The notes under the pieces: generated by a model
What the model was told of the DNA's origin: nothing
Databases searched by the model: none
The model's input: only the letters and a program-made list of their open reading frames with translations
Translations under genes and position numbers: made by a program
Part shown: positions 7,705 through 16,530 of the stretch, one piece after another
Numbering within the stretch: position 1 is the stretch's first letter
Layout of the letters: the number at the start of each line of letters is the position of its first letter
Source: an uncultured Acetatifactor sp.
GTDB lineage: Bacteria > Bacillota > Clostridia > Lachnospirales > Lachnospiraceae
Length of the DNA stretch: 64,000 nucleotides
NCBI GenBank assembly: GCA_944383825.1
Contig: CALWRA010000009.1
Coordinates: 45,349-109,348 of the forward strand
Direction of reading: 5' to 3'

Positions 7705-8781
7705 TTATTCCGGTTTCCATAAAATAACAAAATCTCGTTTCGTAATACCATCATCCATAATACTTCCCCGATTCTTAATCACATAATTCATATCCAGCAA
7801 AAGCTTTAAGCAGGCGTCAAACTCCTTATCCGGTACGGATAAATCATGTGATTCAAAACACAAATAACCACTTTTTTCCAATAATGTATTGATATTTCTT
7901 GTATACTCCTCAGGGCTTAAGTTCAACCAATGATGTATTGCAAAGGACAGAATAACGTCATATTTTCTGTCGTTTGCCTTATACCAATCGCAAAAATCAC
8001 TGTTTACAAACATACAGTTATCTGCCTTTAAATGTTCCTTTACACAATTTGCTATGGCAACCAAAGATCTATCATACTCAACACCCGTAATCGAATGAAC
8101 CAAGGGGGAAATCGTCATATCCAGGAAACCAGTGTTGCATCCAATATCCAGAATATCTTGCTCCTTTGTCAAAAAGTTTTCCAAACCATATTTCATGACT
8201 CGATACAGGGAAGGGCGAGTTCCCGTCACACCTATTTTCTCAAAGCTCTGATAAAATTGAACTTGTCCAAAATCAGGTTGTCCCTCCTCCCTGATCTGCA
8301 ATATTCGCTCTCGAAGCAGCGCATCCCGTTCTTTTTCTTCATTACTTTTGCCGCTGTCATATTTTTTCGTCATCTCTTTTGCTTTTTCCATATAAGAATC
8401 CGCAACCCTTTGAGGTCCTTGTTTTGCCGCAAAATAGCAGAAGCGGTTAATCAGTTGAATATTGACAAATCCCAGCTCTTCCAATAAAGAATTTATCTCC
8501 TCTTTAAACAGGCCAGCGTGAGGAACCAAAATTACGGCCTGGGTATCCTGAAGCAAATGTATGTCCATTACCGGAAGTTCTTCTACAACACCGGGATTCT
8601 CTTCCCCATTGGTAACCACAAAACCTTTAACCTTATCTGCCACTCCTGTGGATTTAGCCAATGCCAATATCTGTTTTGCAGTATTGGCAGCTCCATAAAT
8701 ATAGTAATCCTTTTCTTCTGCAAACAGCTTCATCCACTCTTCCAGCAATTCCATTCTGATCAAATCTTTTGTCTCATTCAT
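7705..8781 (-). CDS. SAM-dependent methyltransferase with N-terminal Rossmann-like domain
   Basis: This 358-residue protein has two parts. Residues 1-120 carry YYIYGAANTAKQILAL and VKGFVVTNGEE, the shared N-terminal domain of this operon. Residues 170-358 form a class I methyltransferase with DILDIGCNTGFLDMTI as the SAM-binding glycine loop, an acidic residue in VEYDRS, and ILSFAIHHWLN as motif IV. It may provide the O-methyl group of a methyl phosphoramidate or methylate a sugar; the order of genes favours the former but does not prove it. AGGAGG eight bases before MNETKDL decides the start; a longer frame begins within the preceding gene's stop. Confidence 0.75.
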   Translation of the reverse strand: MNETKDLIRMELLEEWMKLFAEEKDYYIYGAANTAKQILALAKSTGVADKVKGFVVTNGEENPGVVEELPVMDIHLLQDTQAVILVPHAGLFKEEINSLLEELGFVNIQLINRFCYFAAKQGPQRVADSYMEKAKEMTKKYDSGKSNEEKERDALLRERILQIREEGQPDFGQVQFYQSFEKIGVTGTRPSLYRVMKYGLENFLTKEQDILDIGCNTGFLDMTISPLVHSITGVEYDRSLVAIANCVKEHLKADNCMFVNSDFCDWYKANDRKYDVILSFAIHHWLNLSPEEYTRNINTLLEKSGYLCFESHDLSVPDKEFDACLKLLLDMNYVIKNRGSIMDDGITKRDFVILWKPE

Positions 8782-8801
8782 TTTATTTATCCTCCTGACG
8801 G

Positions 8802-9332
8802 TCACAATGCAGTTTTATCGTATAATTTCAATATTCTTTCCACCTGTTCCTCCGGTGTGTTCAAACCGTCATTCTGCAAAATTAAATCGGGCGTCTTTGG
8901 TTCTTCAAATTGAATTTGCATTCCAACTACGTCTTTTTCCTCTCCCTGAAAGTTACCACTGTATAATCCCTTTTGGTCTCTTTTTCTTAAAGTCTCCATA
9001 GTAACTTTAACATATATCTCCTTATAGCCAACAATATTCTGTCGATTCCATTCTCTGACACTGTCAAACATAGATATCGTACAACAAATTACATTCATTC
9101 CTTGTCGTTGAAGCAGAGCGCACAATCTGGAATATCTCATCGCACATTTGCAGCGGTCTTCTTTGGAATATCCCAGATCATCACCAAAAACCCAGCGCAT
9201 CACATCACCGTCTAAGAAAACTGTATTTTCATATACGCTCTTTATCTTTTCATATAAAAGCTTTCCAATCGTAGTTTTACCTGCGCCGGAAAGCCCGGTT
9301 ATCCAAAAAACTGTTGCCATTTTATGCTCCAT
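8802..9332 (-). CDS. CysC-like kinase, probable cytidine diphosphoramidate kinase
   Basis: This 176-residue protein has the adenylylsulfate-kinase fold: Walker A GLSGAGKT at residues 13-20, FLDGDVMRWVF, and CCTISMFDSVREWNR. By sequence alone it would be called CysC. The context argues otherwise: no ATP sulfurylase is nearby, and the three genes upstream match the Campylobacter phosphoramidate pathway, where the CysC-like Cj1415 phosphorylates the 3'-hydroxyl of cytidine diphosphoramidate. I therefore call it a probable CDP-amidate kinase, with APS kinase as the alternative. Start is at Met1 (GAGG five bases upstream) or Met5 (GGAG six upstream). It lies eight bases after the cytidylyltransferase gene. 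Confidence 0.72.
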   Translation of the reverse strand: MEHKMATVFWITGLSGAGKTTIGKLLYEKIKSVYENTVFLDGDVMRWVFGDDLGYSKEDRCKCAMRYSRLCALLQRQGMNVICCTISMFDSVREWNRQNIVGYKEIYVKVTMETLRKRDQKGLYSGNFQGEEKDVVGMQIQFEEPKTPDLILQNDGLNTPEEQVERILKLYDKTAL

Positions 9333-9340
9333 TCCAGCCT

Positions 9341-10120
9341 CTAATCCATTCTCGATTCAGCCACTGTCAAATCATTATAATTATCAATCTCGAACCAGCC
9401 ACGATGAATATGTACTGCTCGAAGACAATAGCCCTCATCAATTAAGCCTTGAAGCAAATCCGTCATATACATTTTGTAATAATTTCTGCTTGTTCTCCAT
9501 AGTGCAAGCCCTTTTTCACTTCGTTCTTTTGCTTTCCTGCTTATGTCCAAAACCGCCTTCAAACCTTGGCCCTGAAATCGCATAAGTCCTATATATTGAG
9601 ATTGCACCTTCTTTAAATCCGTTGTCTTCTGACCTATTTCAGTCAGGCAGCTCTTTTCATCAAACATTAAAGTTTCTGCATCATCCAAGGGATTTTCGCA
9701 TCTTTCCGACCAATACTCTTGCCAGCCATCATCCACGATTATGGAAAAATCGTCCTGTGCTGCCAATATTTTATTTAGCACCGCTTCTTCGTAAATAATA
9801 TCACCGTAGGAGACAACAATATCTCTTTCTTCTTCCATTAACTTTTCGGCGCACATAAGGGAATATACCATATTGGTAGTTTCAAACTCTTTATTTACCA
9901 CAAAATGAATACCGCTTCCTTTAAGCTTTTCCTGCAGGACGTCATTTCGGTATCCACAAATAATTATAATATCCTCCGGCTTTATCCCACAGCCATACAT
10001 AGTGTCAAGTTGTCTTTCTATGATGCTTTTTCCCTTTACCTCGACCATGCATTTGGGACAATTATCTGTCAAAGGTCGTAACCTGGTTCCCTGTCCCGCT
10101 GCTAATATAATAACCTTCAC
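9341..10120 (-). CDS. Nucleotidyltransferase, probable CTP:phosphoglutamine cytidylyltransferase
   Basis: This is a 259-residue sugar-nucleotidyltransferase-fold protein starting at GTG, with GAGG seven bases upstream. The signature VIILAAGQGTRLRPLTDN and PKCMVEVKGKSIIERQL are typical of LicC-like cytidylyltransferases; IVVSYGDIIYEE supplies the metal-binding acidic residue and GWFEIDNYNDL the C-terminal one. In Campylobacter the equivalent enzyme (Cj1416) joins CTP and phosphoglutamine to give CDP-L-glutamine. The assignment rests on the neighbours: the hydrolase two bases upstream, the CysC-like kinase downstream and the glutamine kinase in the same operon. A choline or sugar phosphate substrate is the alternative. 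Confidence 0.7.
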   Translation of the reverse strand: MKVIILAAGQGTRLRPLTDNCPKCMVEVKGKSIIERQLDTMYGCGIKPEDIIIICGYRNDVLQEKLKGSGIHFVVNKEFETTNMVYSLMCAEKLMEEERDIVVSYGDIIYEEAVLNKILAAQDDFSIIVDDGWQEYWSERCENPLDDAETLMFDEKSCLTEIGQKTTDLKKVQSQYIGLMRFQGQGLKAVLDISRKAKERSEKGLALWRTSRNYYKMYMTDLLQGLIDEGYCLRAVHIHRGWFEIDNYNDLTVAESRMD

Positions 10121-10122
10121 TA

Positions 10123-10743
10123 TTATTCCTCTGCTTTCCCAAACAATTTTTGAACACATTTTATATCGTCTGAACTAAATAATTCTTCTCTTTCCGGATG
10201 CCACATAATACCCAAAACTGGTTTTTGCTTATGACGGACAGCTTCAATCACTCCATCTTCAGCTTTTGCCAAAATCTCCAACGGTGGGTTCGCCAAAAAA
10301 CAGGCTTGTCTGTGATAACTATTAACCTTCCGCTCACCAAATATGCCATGGATTTCGTGATGCACCGCAACATGTCCATAAACCTCTTCTAATCTACATC
10401 CAAAAAAATCCAAAATCACTTGCATTCCCCTGCAAAAGCCAAACACAGGAATGTCATACTCCAATGCATAACTCAAAAGCTTTATTTCCAAAGCATCTCG
10501 TTCCGGTGCATCTCCGCCATATTTGTTCAGGCTATTTCCGCCAGTCAATACAATTCCTACTGGCTTAAATTGATGAAGCATCATTTTTGCAATTTCCCAA
10601 TTATTGGGCACTGGTATTGACAAATAACCACATTTCTCTAAAAAAAATGGAATATTCTGGTCAGCGCAATCCCATCTTTCACCATATTTTTCTTTAATTT
10701 CAACTCTTTGCGTATAAAAAACAACATCCATACCCGAAACCAC
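10123..10743 (-). CDS. Class I amidotransferase-like protein, probable gamma-glutamyl-CDP-amidate hydrolase
   Basis: This 206-residue protein is related to gamma-glutamyl hydrolases (peptidase C26). It has the triad Cys104 (VFGFCRGMQ), His182 and Glu184 (MWHPEREE), plus VLTGGNSLNKYGG. In the Campylobacter pathway the homologous Cj1417 releases glutamate from gamma-glutamyl-CDP-amidate, leaving cytidine diphosphoramidate. There is no synthetase domain attached, as expected for a stand-alone hydrolase. Translation starts at GTG immediately after the methyltransferase stop, or at ATG four codons on; neither has a strong ribosome binding site, so coupling is likely. Confidence 0.72.
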   Translation of the reverse strand: MVSGMDVVFYTQRVEIKEKYGERWDCADQNIPFFLEKCGYLSIPVPNNWEIAKMMLHQFKPVGIVLTGGNSLNKYGGDAPERDALEIKLLSYALEYDIPVFGFCRGMQVILDFFGCRLEEVYGHVAVHHEIHGIFGERKVNSYHRQACFLANPPLEILAKAEDGVIEAVRHKQKPVLGIMWHPEREELFSSDDIKCVQKLFGKAEE

Positions 10744-11493
10744 TTATCGTAACTGTGCCATCCATATCCTTGTTGTATATGGTACTTTAATATATTGCTC
10801 CCCGGTTGCTTCTATAACTTTGCGTATTTCTTCATTGATAAAATCAAATTTGTCCTTAGATTGCCTCTGAACTGTGCCATGGGATCTCCACCCCTCAATA
10901 AAATCCTCCGCCAATATTTCATGTATGACAGAGCCTTCAACATAAATCACCTCTTGAAATAAGCCACTCTCATTGATAACATCCGTTTGATCTTCACGTC
11001 TCGTTCCATAACTATAATTGGGAACTTGAGACTTTAATATATCCTCAATCTTCATCTGCAGAGGATCCCTCAAATCTCTGTGATTCCACATACAAGCAAA
11101 CCAACCTTTTTCTTTCAGGATCCTTTTTGTTTCTTTTAAAGCCTCCTGACGGTTGCATACATTAAAGGATGAGCCAAACGTCACTAACTTAAATTGATTT
11201 TCTTCCATCCCTGTATGCTCTCCAACACCTTCTGCCCACTGAACATTTTTGTATTGACTTGTTCGCTTTATTCCATTAGCTCTCATTGCGTCATTCGGCT
11301 CCACCGCCCAAATATGTAATCCATGCTGTGCCAGCTTCAAAGTTAAATGTGCCGCTCCCGCACCAACGTCACAAACCATATCTCCTTCTTTTACTCCGGC
11401 AATCTCCAGCATTTTGTCAATTGCACTCTGTGCATAGTCTGGCCTTTTCAAGTAAGCATCTGCCAATTCAGTGTAATCCCATTCCGTTTTCAT
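10744..11493 (-). CDS. SAM-dependent methyltransferase, candidate phosphoramidate O-methyltransferase
   Basis: This 249-residue class I methyltransferase has VCDVGAGAAHLTLKLA as the SAM-binding loop (about residues 40-55), WAVEPNDAM with the ribose-binding acidic residue and LVTFGSSFNVCN as motif IV. It lies between the glutamine kinase and the hydrolase. In Campylobacter two methyltransferases (Cj1419, Cj1420) flank the same genes and are thought to make the methyl ester of the phosphoramidate. That parallel makes this the best candidate for the same step, but substrate specificity cannot be read from sequence. The gene abuts the hydrolase with no gap. Confidence 0.7.
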   Translation of the reverse strand: MKTEWDYTELADAYLKRPDYAQSAIDKMLEIAGVKEGDMVCDVGAGAAHLTLKLAQHGLHIWAVEPNDAMRANGIKRTSQYKNVQWAEGVGEHTGMEENQFKLVTFGSSFNVCNRQEALKETKRILKEKGWFACMWNHRDLRDPLQMKIEDILKSQVPNYSYGTRREDQTDVINESGLFQEVIYVEGSVIHEILAEDFIEGWRSHGTVQRQSKDKFDFINEEIRKVIEATGEQYIKVPYTTRIWMAQLR

Positions 11494-11508
11494 ATGAACT
11501 ATACTCCT

Positions 11509-13836
11509 TTATCTTAATATTTTAATATTTTTTCCCTGTGCATCAATTTCGATTAAATGCGATTTCTTGTATTCCTCAAATTGTTTTTCACCAACACCAA
11601 TCGCCGCCGGTATTCCCAACTCTCCGGCTCTTATAGCCATGTGAGAATTAGCTCCTCCATATTTCGTAATAAAACCTTTGATTCCATGTGAGAAAATCCA
11701 GTCATATCCAGGATCTGCACTTGGAATTAGTAAGATCTTATCTCTAATATCCTGTACTTCTTCTGCATTTTCTAAGATACAAATATTCCCTTGCGCTTTA
11801 TTCAGCGTAATATAATTGATTTCCGTGTCAGGGTAATAAAAGCTCCATACTTCCGAAGGATTTGTAACAAGAGGAGGCAGCGTAATAGCTTCTGTTACGG
11901 CAAAATTGTGTTTTCCTTTTTCAATAGAATATCTCAGCTCTGTTTCAATATCTCGCGTGGACGCATATAACCTCTGAATCGTCCGAATATCCATATAGGA
12001 GCAGTCCTCTCTGGAAAATCCGTATCTTTCACCAATTTCTCCAATTATCTGAATTGCTTTGCTGAGATTTTTAGTAAAAATGAATTTTCCATATTCCCTG
12101 CCCTCTATAACGTTCTTGATAAACCCCATAAGCCCCAATATATCATCATTTAGGCCATTGACCTTTAAGGCATGGGTCAATTTATTCATCTGTTCCAAGG
12201 ATAAACGAAAACTAGCCTCTTTTGTCGTTATTTCTTTGTCATCCCTTTTTTTCCAATCAAAATATAAATCAAATGCTTCATCATATCTTTTAGAATTAAT
12301 GTCATAAGTCCCCGGCCTTAAATGACCATACTTTTTCAAAAAGCTTTGCTTTGACATATTATGATAGTCACGACTCATATTAGAGCTTACCGTGGCAACG
12401 TCATTCATAAAATTATGATAGTCTTGTTCAGACAAAATTTTTTCAGCTACCATTGACTGCAACATCTGCACCGCTATAAAAGCAGCTCTTGCCAATCCCG
12501 CAAATGGTAATGTTCCGTAACGCTTACAGTCCTCCAAAAGCCAATATACCTTCTCTATACCCTCCCCCGGTATATTTAGTATCTCTTCGTATCGTTTCTC
12601 TAAAATTTTTATTTTGTCATAATCCTTTTTCCACAAACCTGTATTATGATTAATGATTTCATTTGTTACATTTCTCAATGAATCTACTATTTTCTGAACT
12701 TCTTTTTTTGTAAAACCATAATTATACAACACTCGTATCCGTTTAGGTAAATCCAAAGAATAACAAGAAAATACAATGTCAAATTCTACTTTGTCATGTT
12801 TAGATGGATCCGATTCTAACCTGTCCATATAATAATTAACCAATTTTTCGCTGATTTCTTCATCCAATTGTGCCGGAATAAAAGAATTAAAGCTGACACG
12901 AACATCAATATATGGCAGACCGCAAAAATCAACCATCAAAGGAAAACTCCGCAAATTACGGTATCCATAATTATGTCTTTGATACGCCCATACATTATCT
13001 GTTATGATATCCTCGTACAAAGACATGGCCAATGGCTTTGGTCGAATTCCTATCATTTCCGCCGGATTCCAATCCGGCATCACCCCATACACTGTCTTTT
13101 TCCCGCACAAAAAAGGTTTGGGCGTCTGGTCCCTGCGTATCTTTTCTTCAATTCTAATCAGTTCTTGTTTCTGCTTATCATAAGCGATGGGCTCTTGTCT
13201 TACGCAGAGCGTCCTGACCTGAAAAATATACAATTTATCTTCCCTGGTGACTGCAAATTCCACATCAAGGTTATTCTTCCCAAACAATTTTTCCAGCTCT
13301 TCCAACGCCTTGCATAAATTAACAATGACTTCCTCAGCTTCCGGTTTACTTTGTTTGAATACATATAATAATTTATTCTCTCTGCCATTGCCTTGTGTAA
13401 TTGACGAAGTGGAACCTGATTCATCATAATTTATCACATAATAATTTCCCATCGTATTGGGATCTAACGTAAAAGCAACGCCACAATACTTTACATTTTT
13501 CAGCATGGGCTGTACCAGGATTTGATTATCTATATTTGTGTCGTCAAAAGATTCGATCACTTTCTCAACTGCTGCATTAAAGCTTTCACGTCCGTCTACA
13601 TCACCAACAGATTCAAATTTTCCAGCTTTCGAAGACTCCTGCGTATCCTCACTCAAAGCGCTGCTTCTAACGATTACTTTTGCATCTTCCCATTGCAGCC
13701 TTGTCTTTGCCCAATAATCTTCCCTTTTCTGCCGCCAATCATTCACAGAAAAAGTAATTTGCGGCAGTACTTCCGCAAATTGCATTTTTCCCTGCAATTC
13801 ATATAATGTTTCTGCCTTTGTACCCAACCTAAGCAT
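11509..13836 (-). CDS. PEP-synthase-like phosphotransferase, probable L-glutamine kinase
   Basis: This 775-residue protein has an N-terminal PPDK/PEP-synthase ATP-grasp region (VIVRSSALSEDTQESSKAG, QILVQPML, DVEFAVTREDKLYIFQVR within residues 50-210) and a C-terminal phosphohistidine domain, GGANSHMAIRAGELGIP, with the phosphorylated His at 732. The middle 400 residues are not the pyruvate-binding barrel of PEP synthase. The same layout and length are known for Cj1418 of Campylobacter, which phosphorylates the amide nitrogen of glutamine, the first step of phosphoramidate synthesis. With the cytidylyltransferase, hydrolase and CysC-like genes following directly, this is the strongest part of the pathway call. 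GAGG precedes the ATG. Confidence 0.78.
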   Translation of the reverse strand: MLRLGTKAETLYELQGKMQFAEVLPQITFSVNDWRQKREDYWAKTRLQWEDAKVIVRSSALSEDTQESSKAGKFESVGDVDGRESFNAAVEKVIESFDDTNIDNQILVQPMLKNVKYCGVAFTLDPNTMGNYYVINYDESGSTSSITQGNGRENKLLYVFKQSKPEAEEVIVNLCKALEELEKLFGKNNLDVEFAVTREDKLYIFQVRTLCVRQEPIAYDKQKQELIRIEEKIRRDQTPKPFLCGKKTVYGVMPDWNPAEMIGIRPKPLAMSLYEDIITDNVWAYQRHNYGYRNLRSFPLMVDFCGLPYIDVRVSFNSFIPAQLDEEISEKLVNYYMDRLESDPSKHDKVEFDIVFSCYSLDLPKRIRVLYNYGFTKKEVQKIVDSLRNVTNEIINHNTGLWKKDYDKIKILEKRYEEILNIPGEGIEKVYWLLEDCKRYGTLPFAGLARAAFIAVQMLQSMVAEKILSEQDYHNFMNDVATVSSNMSRDYHNMSKQSFLKKYGHLRPGTYDINSKRYDEAFDLYFDWKKRDDKEITTKEASFRLSLEQMNKLTHALKVNGLNDDILGLMGFIKNVIEGREYGKFIFTKNLSKAIQIIGEIGERYGFSREDCSYMDIRTIQRLYASTRDIETELRYSIEKGKHNFAVTEAITLPPLVTNPSEVWSFYYPDTEINYITLNKAQGNICILENAEEVQDIRDKILLIPSADPGYDWIFSHGIKGFITKYGGANSHMAIRAGELGIPAAIGVGEKQFEEYKKSHLIEIDAQGKNIKILR

Positions 13837-13855
13837 TTATTTTCCTCACACTGTA

Positions 13856-15502
13856 CTAGTATTCTTCTTTTTCCACAGGTCTAATATAATCGTAATACTC
13901 TGTGTCTAACTGATACCCATCCATATATTGTTCAAAAATATTTTTTATAAAAGAATTCACATCGTAAATTTCATCTTCATTTCCCTTTTCTAAAATGACA
14001 TTCTCCACAATATCAGCCAATTTAAAACCTTCCTTTAGCATATGCGTTCTCTCTTCTTTGGAAAACTCAGAAAATGCCGGGACTGATGTATCATATTGAT
14101 ATGCTCTCTTAAATTTACCAAAAATCATATTCAGTCTGGTTTGATCCCATAATGTCATCACTTCCGAAAAGTCGGTCAGCTTTACAGTGGATGTATCATT
14201 TCCAGTAATATATTTTACACCCGTAGGCGTATTGGCTGGAAAATAAATAACAAAGCCGTTTACCGTTGTATCCAGCATTTGATTTTCAAATGGAATATCC
14301 AGCCATATGCACAGACTTTGCAAAGTTGCTTTTGTATGATATTTCAAATCCTCAAATTTAATTGCACGTACATTCTTATACCCTGTTTGTCTTTCCAGCA
14401 TGATCCCCAATTCGCTTTTTATGATAGCGGAAAACAAAGGCCTTCTGACCGCAACATTATTTTTTTCTTTAATTACAAATCTGCGAATCCATGAATAGCA
14501 ATGCTGCACCGGCTCTCTTATGATAATCAAGTTCTCAATTCTGCTGAATTCCTCCGGATAAAGATTATGATACATTGAGCTAACCTCGAAATTAGGCAGG
14601 TGCATATGATAAAACATCCAATAATCTATATCCTTCTCTTTTCTTCTGCCCAAGCAGTTATTATAGGCTGCAAAATAAATTTTCAGCATATGGCCATAGG
14701 ATTTTAATCTCACACATCCTCCAAACTGTTTGCGCAGCTCAATCACAAATTCACGTGGATCAATTAATATGTCATGAATAAATTCCCCCTGCTCGTCTAC
14801 GCAAAAATTCTGAAATCTATGCTGTCCTACACATCCAATTCCTTCATATTGAGAATGAAAATATCCTAACATCTGTGCCAGCATCTCAATTATGAGTTCT
14901 TTGCCCTTTAAATATTTTAGTCTTTTTACATATACTCTTTCCAATGATTCTATATATGGCAGAAACAGCATATGTGAATGCCCATCCAACAGCTGTTCCA
15001 AATAATAGCTTCCAGAATTAGACATATTATTAAACAAAATGATTCGCTTTAGTTCTTCTGCAATAAACATATCCTCCGGAATAAATGTACTCTCTATCTC
15101 CTGACTAACAACCTCTAAGCCTGTATCCAACAGAAACACATAAAACGGCAAATGCATTTCACTATTTGCCGAATAGACGCCTTTTTCCTGTAAGCGTCCT
15201 ATCATACAGGCTCTTGTTCTACGATTCCATTCACCTGCAGAGGGGGTTTCATCAATGCATACTACAAAAACAGCTTTTTCATATTTATCAGCAGCCTCAT
15301 CTAAGGAATAAACAGGTATTCCACAATGAGAAGCACCCTTTTTTTCTGCATCATCGTCACAAAAACACAAGGGGGTTACATGAAAGAGCTCAAAAAGATC
15401 ATATGCAATTTTTCCCCAATACCCTGCCCCATACAAAACAAGGCCATATTCTCTGGCTTGCTCTACAATATATAACAGACTTCTATGCCACTCAGCACCC
15501 AT
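13856..15502 (-). CDS. Sulfotransferase-like protein with N-terminal Rossmann-like domain
   Basis: In this 548-residue protein, residues 1-115 carry LVLYGAGYWGKIAYDL and IPVYSLDEA, the nucleotide-binding-like domain shared with two other proteins of the operon. The rest resembles P-loop sulfotransferases: SNSGSYYL at 161-168 occupies the place of the 5'-phosphosulfate loop, and LIIIREPVQHCYSW at 325-338 matches the 3'-phosphate-binding R-x-P...S motif. Sulfotransferases use a 3'-phosphonucleotide donor (PAPS). The CysC-like kinase here would make a 3'-phospho-CDP-amidate of the same general form, so this protein may transfer phosphoramidate rather than sulfate. No sulfate-activation genes are seen. 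Confidence 0.6.
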   Translation of the reverse strand: MGAEWHRSLLYIVEQAREYGLVLYGAGYWGKIAYDLFELFHVTPLCFCDDDAEKKGASHCGIPVYSLDEAADKYEKAVFVVCIDETPSAGEWNRRTRACMIGRLQEKGVYSANSEMHLPFYVFLLDTGLEVVSQEIESTFIPEDMFIAEELKRIILFNNMSNSGSYYLEQLLDGHSHMLFLPYIESLERVYVKRLKYLKGKELIIEMLAQMLGYFHSQYEGIGCVGQHRFQNFCVDEQGEFIHDILIDPREFVIELRKQFGGCVRLKSYGHMLKIYFAAYNNCLGRRKEKDIDYWMFYHMHLPNFEVSSMYHNLYPEEFSRIENLIIIREPVQHCYSWIRRFVIKEKNNVAVRRPLFSAIIKSELGIMLERQTGYKNVRAIKFEDLKYHTKATLQSLCIWLDIPFENQMLDTTVNGFVIYFPANTPTGVKYITGNDTSTVKLTDFSEVMTLWDQTRLNMIFGKFKRAYQYDTSVPAFSEFSKEERTHMLKEGFKLADIVENVILEKGNEDEIYDVNSFIKNIFEQYMDGYQLDTEYYDYIRPVEKEEY

Positions 15503-15505
15503 AGC

Positions 15506-16519
15506 TTAATCTTCCAATCGTTTCAATATTTGCTCTGCATATTGATCTATATCATCAATTGAATTTGCGGAAAGGCTTTCACATTTCCGGCAGAGCTTTA
15601 TGCTGTCCTTCTTCATTCTTAAATGTGTGCACTGAAACTCCCGAAGCCTCCGCCCATTCCACACATCAGCAATACTATCCGTTTTTAAATCTCCCAAAAT
15701 ATATTCGCATTTCCAGTCTGCACAGCACAAATGTGCAATACCCCTGTCGTTAATTACCATCGTGGTGAAAAGGAAAGGACACACTTGCTTAGGCTTTAAT
15801 TCCTGTCCATAAGTTCCCATATTTGTATAAGCAATTTTTTCTTCCACATTTGTATCCTGCCATAATGTAGAAGATATGGTTTCCACAAATATTTCATCAC
15901 AAACCTTATCAAATAACTGATAAAACTCATTTTTTTCTGCTTCTGAATATCCAATATCGCTATATTTCAAAAATATTTGACACTCCCCCCTGTTCACAAA
16001 AAAATACTCGATTTCTTTGTAAAAATCAAAAAAATTAATAGAATATTGGCAAACATTCTCATATTGCTTTTCGTTTATTCCATTTATTGATATATTTAAT
16101 ATATCTAAGCCGGCGTCAATCAACCCCTGACTCAAATCATGTGTTAAAAGCGTTCCATTCGTAGTTATTTCAATACACTCAGCCACATTTGCTTCCCTAG
16201 CATATCGCACCATCTCACACACGTGAGGATTTAATAACGGTTCTCCAACTTTAAACAAACGAAGCTTTTTGACCTTCTTTCCCGCCCAGTGTCTTTTCAT
16301 GTCATCTATAATATGTACAAATAATTCGTATGACATGTACCCAAAAGATACTCCTGCACGTTTAATAGCCTCCAAATCAGAATGAAAGCAAAAATTGCAT
16401 TTTAAATTACATGCGCTGCAAATATCAATCTGTATAGAAAAAGGAACTTCCAACGGTATAACATCTTCCAAATTGGTTCTCTTTCTGGAATAAATTTTGC
16501 CCTGCCTAATTGCCGCCAT
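15506..16519 (-). CDS. Radical SAM/SPASM protein
   Basis: This 337-residue protein has the radical SAM cluster motif C37-x3-C41-x2-C44 (CNLKCNFC) and GEPLLNPH, followed by a C-terminal SPASM-type cysteine set (QVCPF, HLCCADWKCEY, KLCRKCES) that should hold an auxiliary iron-sulfur cluster. Such enzymes oxidise or rearrange sugars, nucleotides or peptides. It sits between the legionaminate dehydratase and the sulfotransferase-like protein, at the border between the two halves of the operon. Its substrate is unknown. Gaps to both neighbours are under 15 bases. Confidence 0.8.
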   Translation of the reverse strand: MAAIRQGKIYSRKRTNLEDVIPLEVPFSIQIDICSACNLKCNFCFHSDLEAIKRAGVSFGYMSYELFVHIIDDMKRHWAGKKVKKLRLFKVGEPLLNPHVCEMVRYAREANVAECIEITTNGTLLTHDLSQGLIDAGLDILNISINGINEKQYENVCQYSINFFDFYKEIEYFFVNRGECQIFLKYSDIGYSEAEKNEFYQLFDKVCDEIFVETISSTLWQDTNVEEKIAYTNMGTYGQELKPKQVCPFLFTTMVINDRGIAHLCCADWKCEYILGDLKTDSIADVWNGRRLREFQCTHLRMKKDSIKLCRKCESLSANSIDDIDQYAEQILKRLED

Positions 16520-16530
16520 GTGCTTTCTCC

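Noticed and set aside
8802..9332. Sulfate activation by the CysC-like protein
   Set aside because: No ATP sulfurylase is present, and all neighbours fit the phosphoramidate pathway, in which a CysC-like kinase is required.
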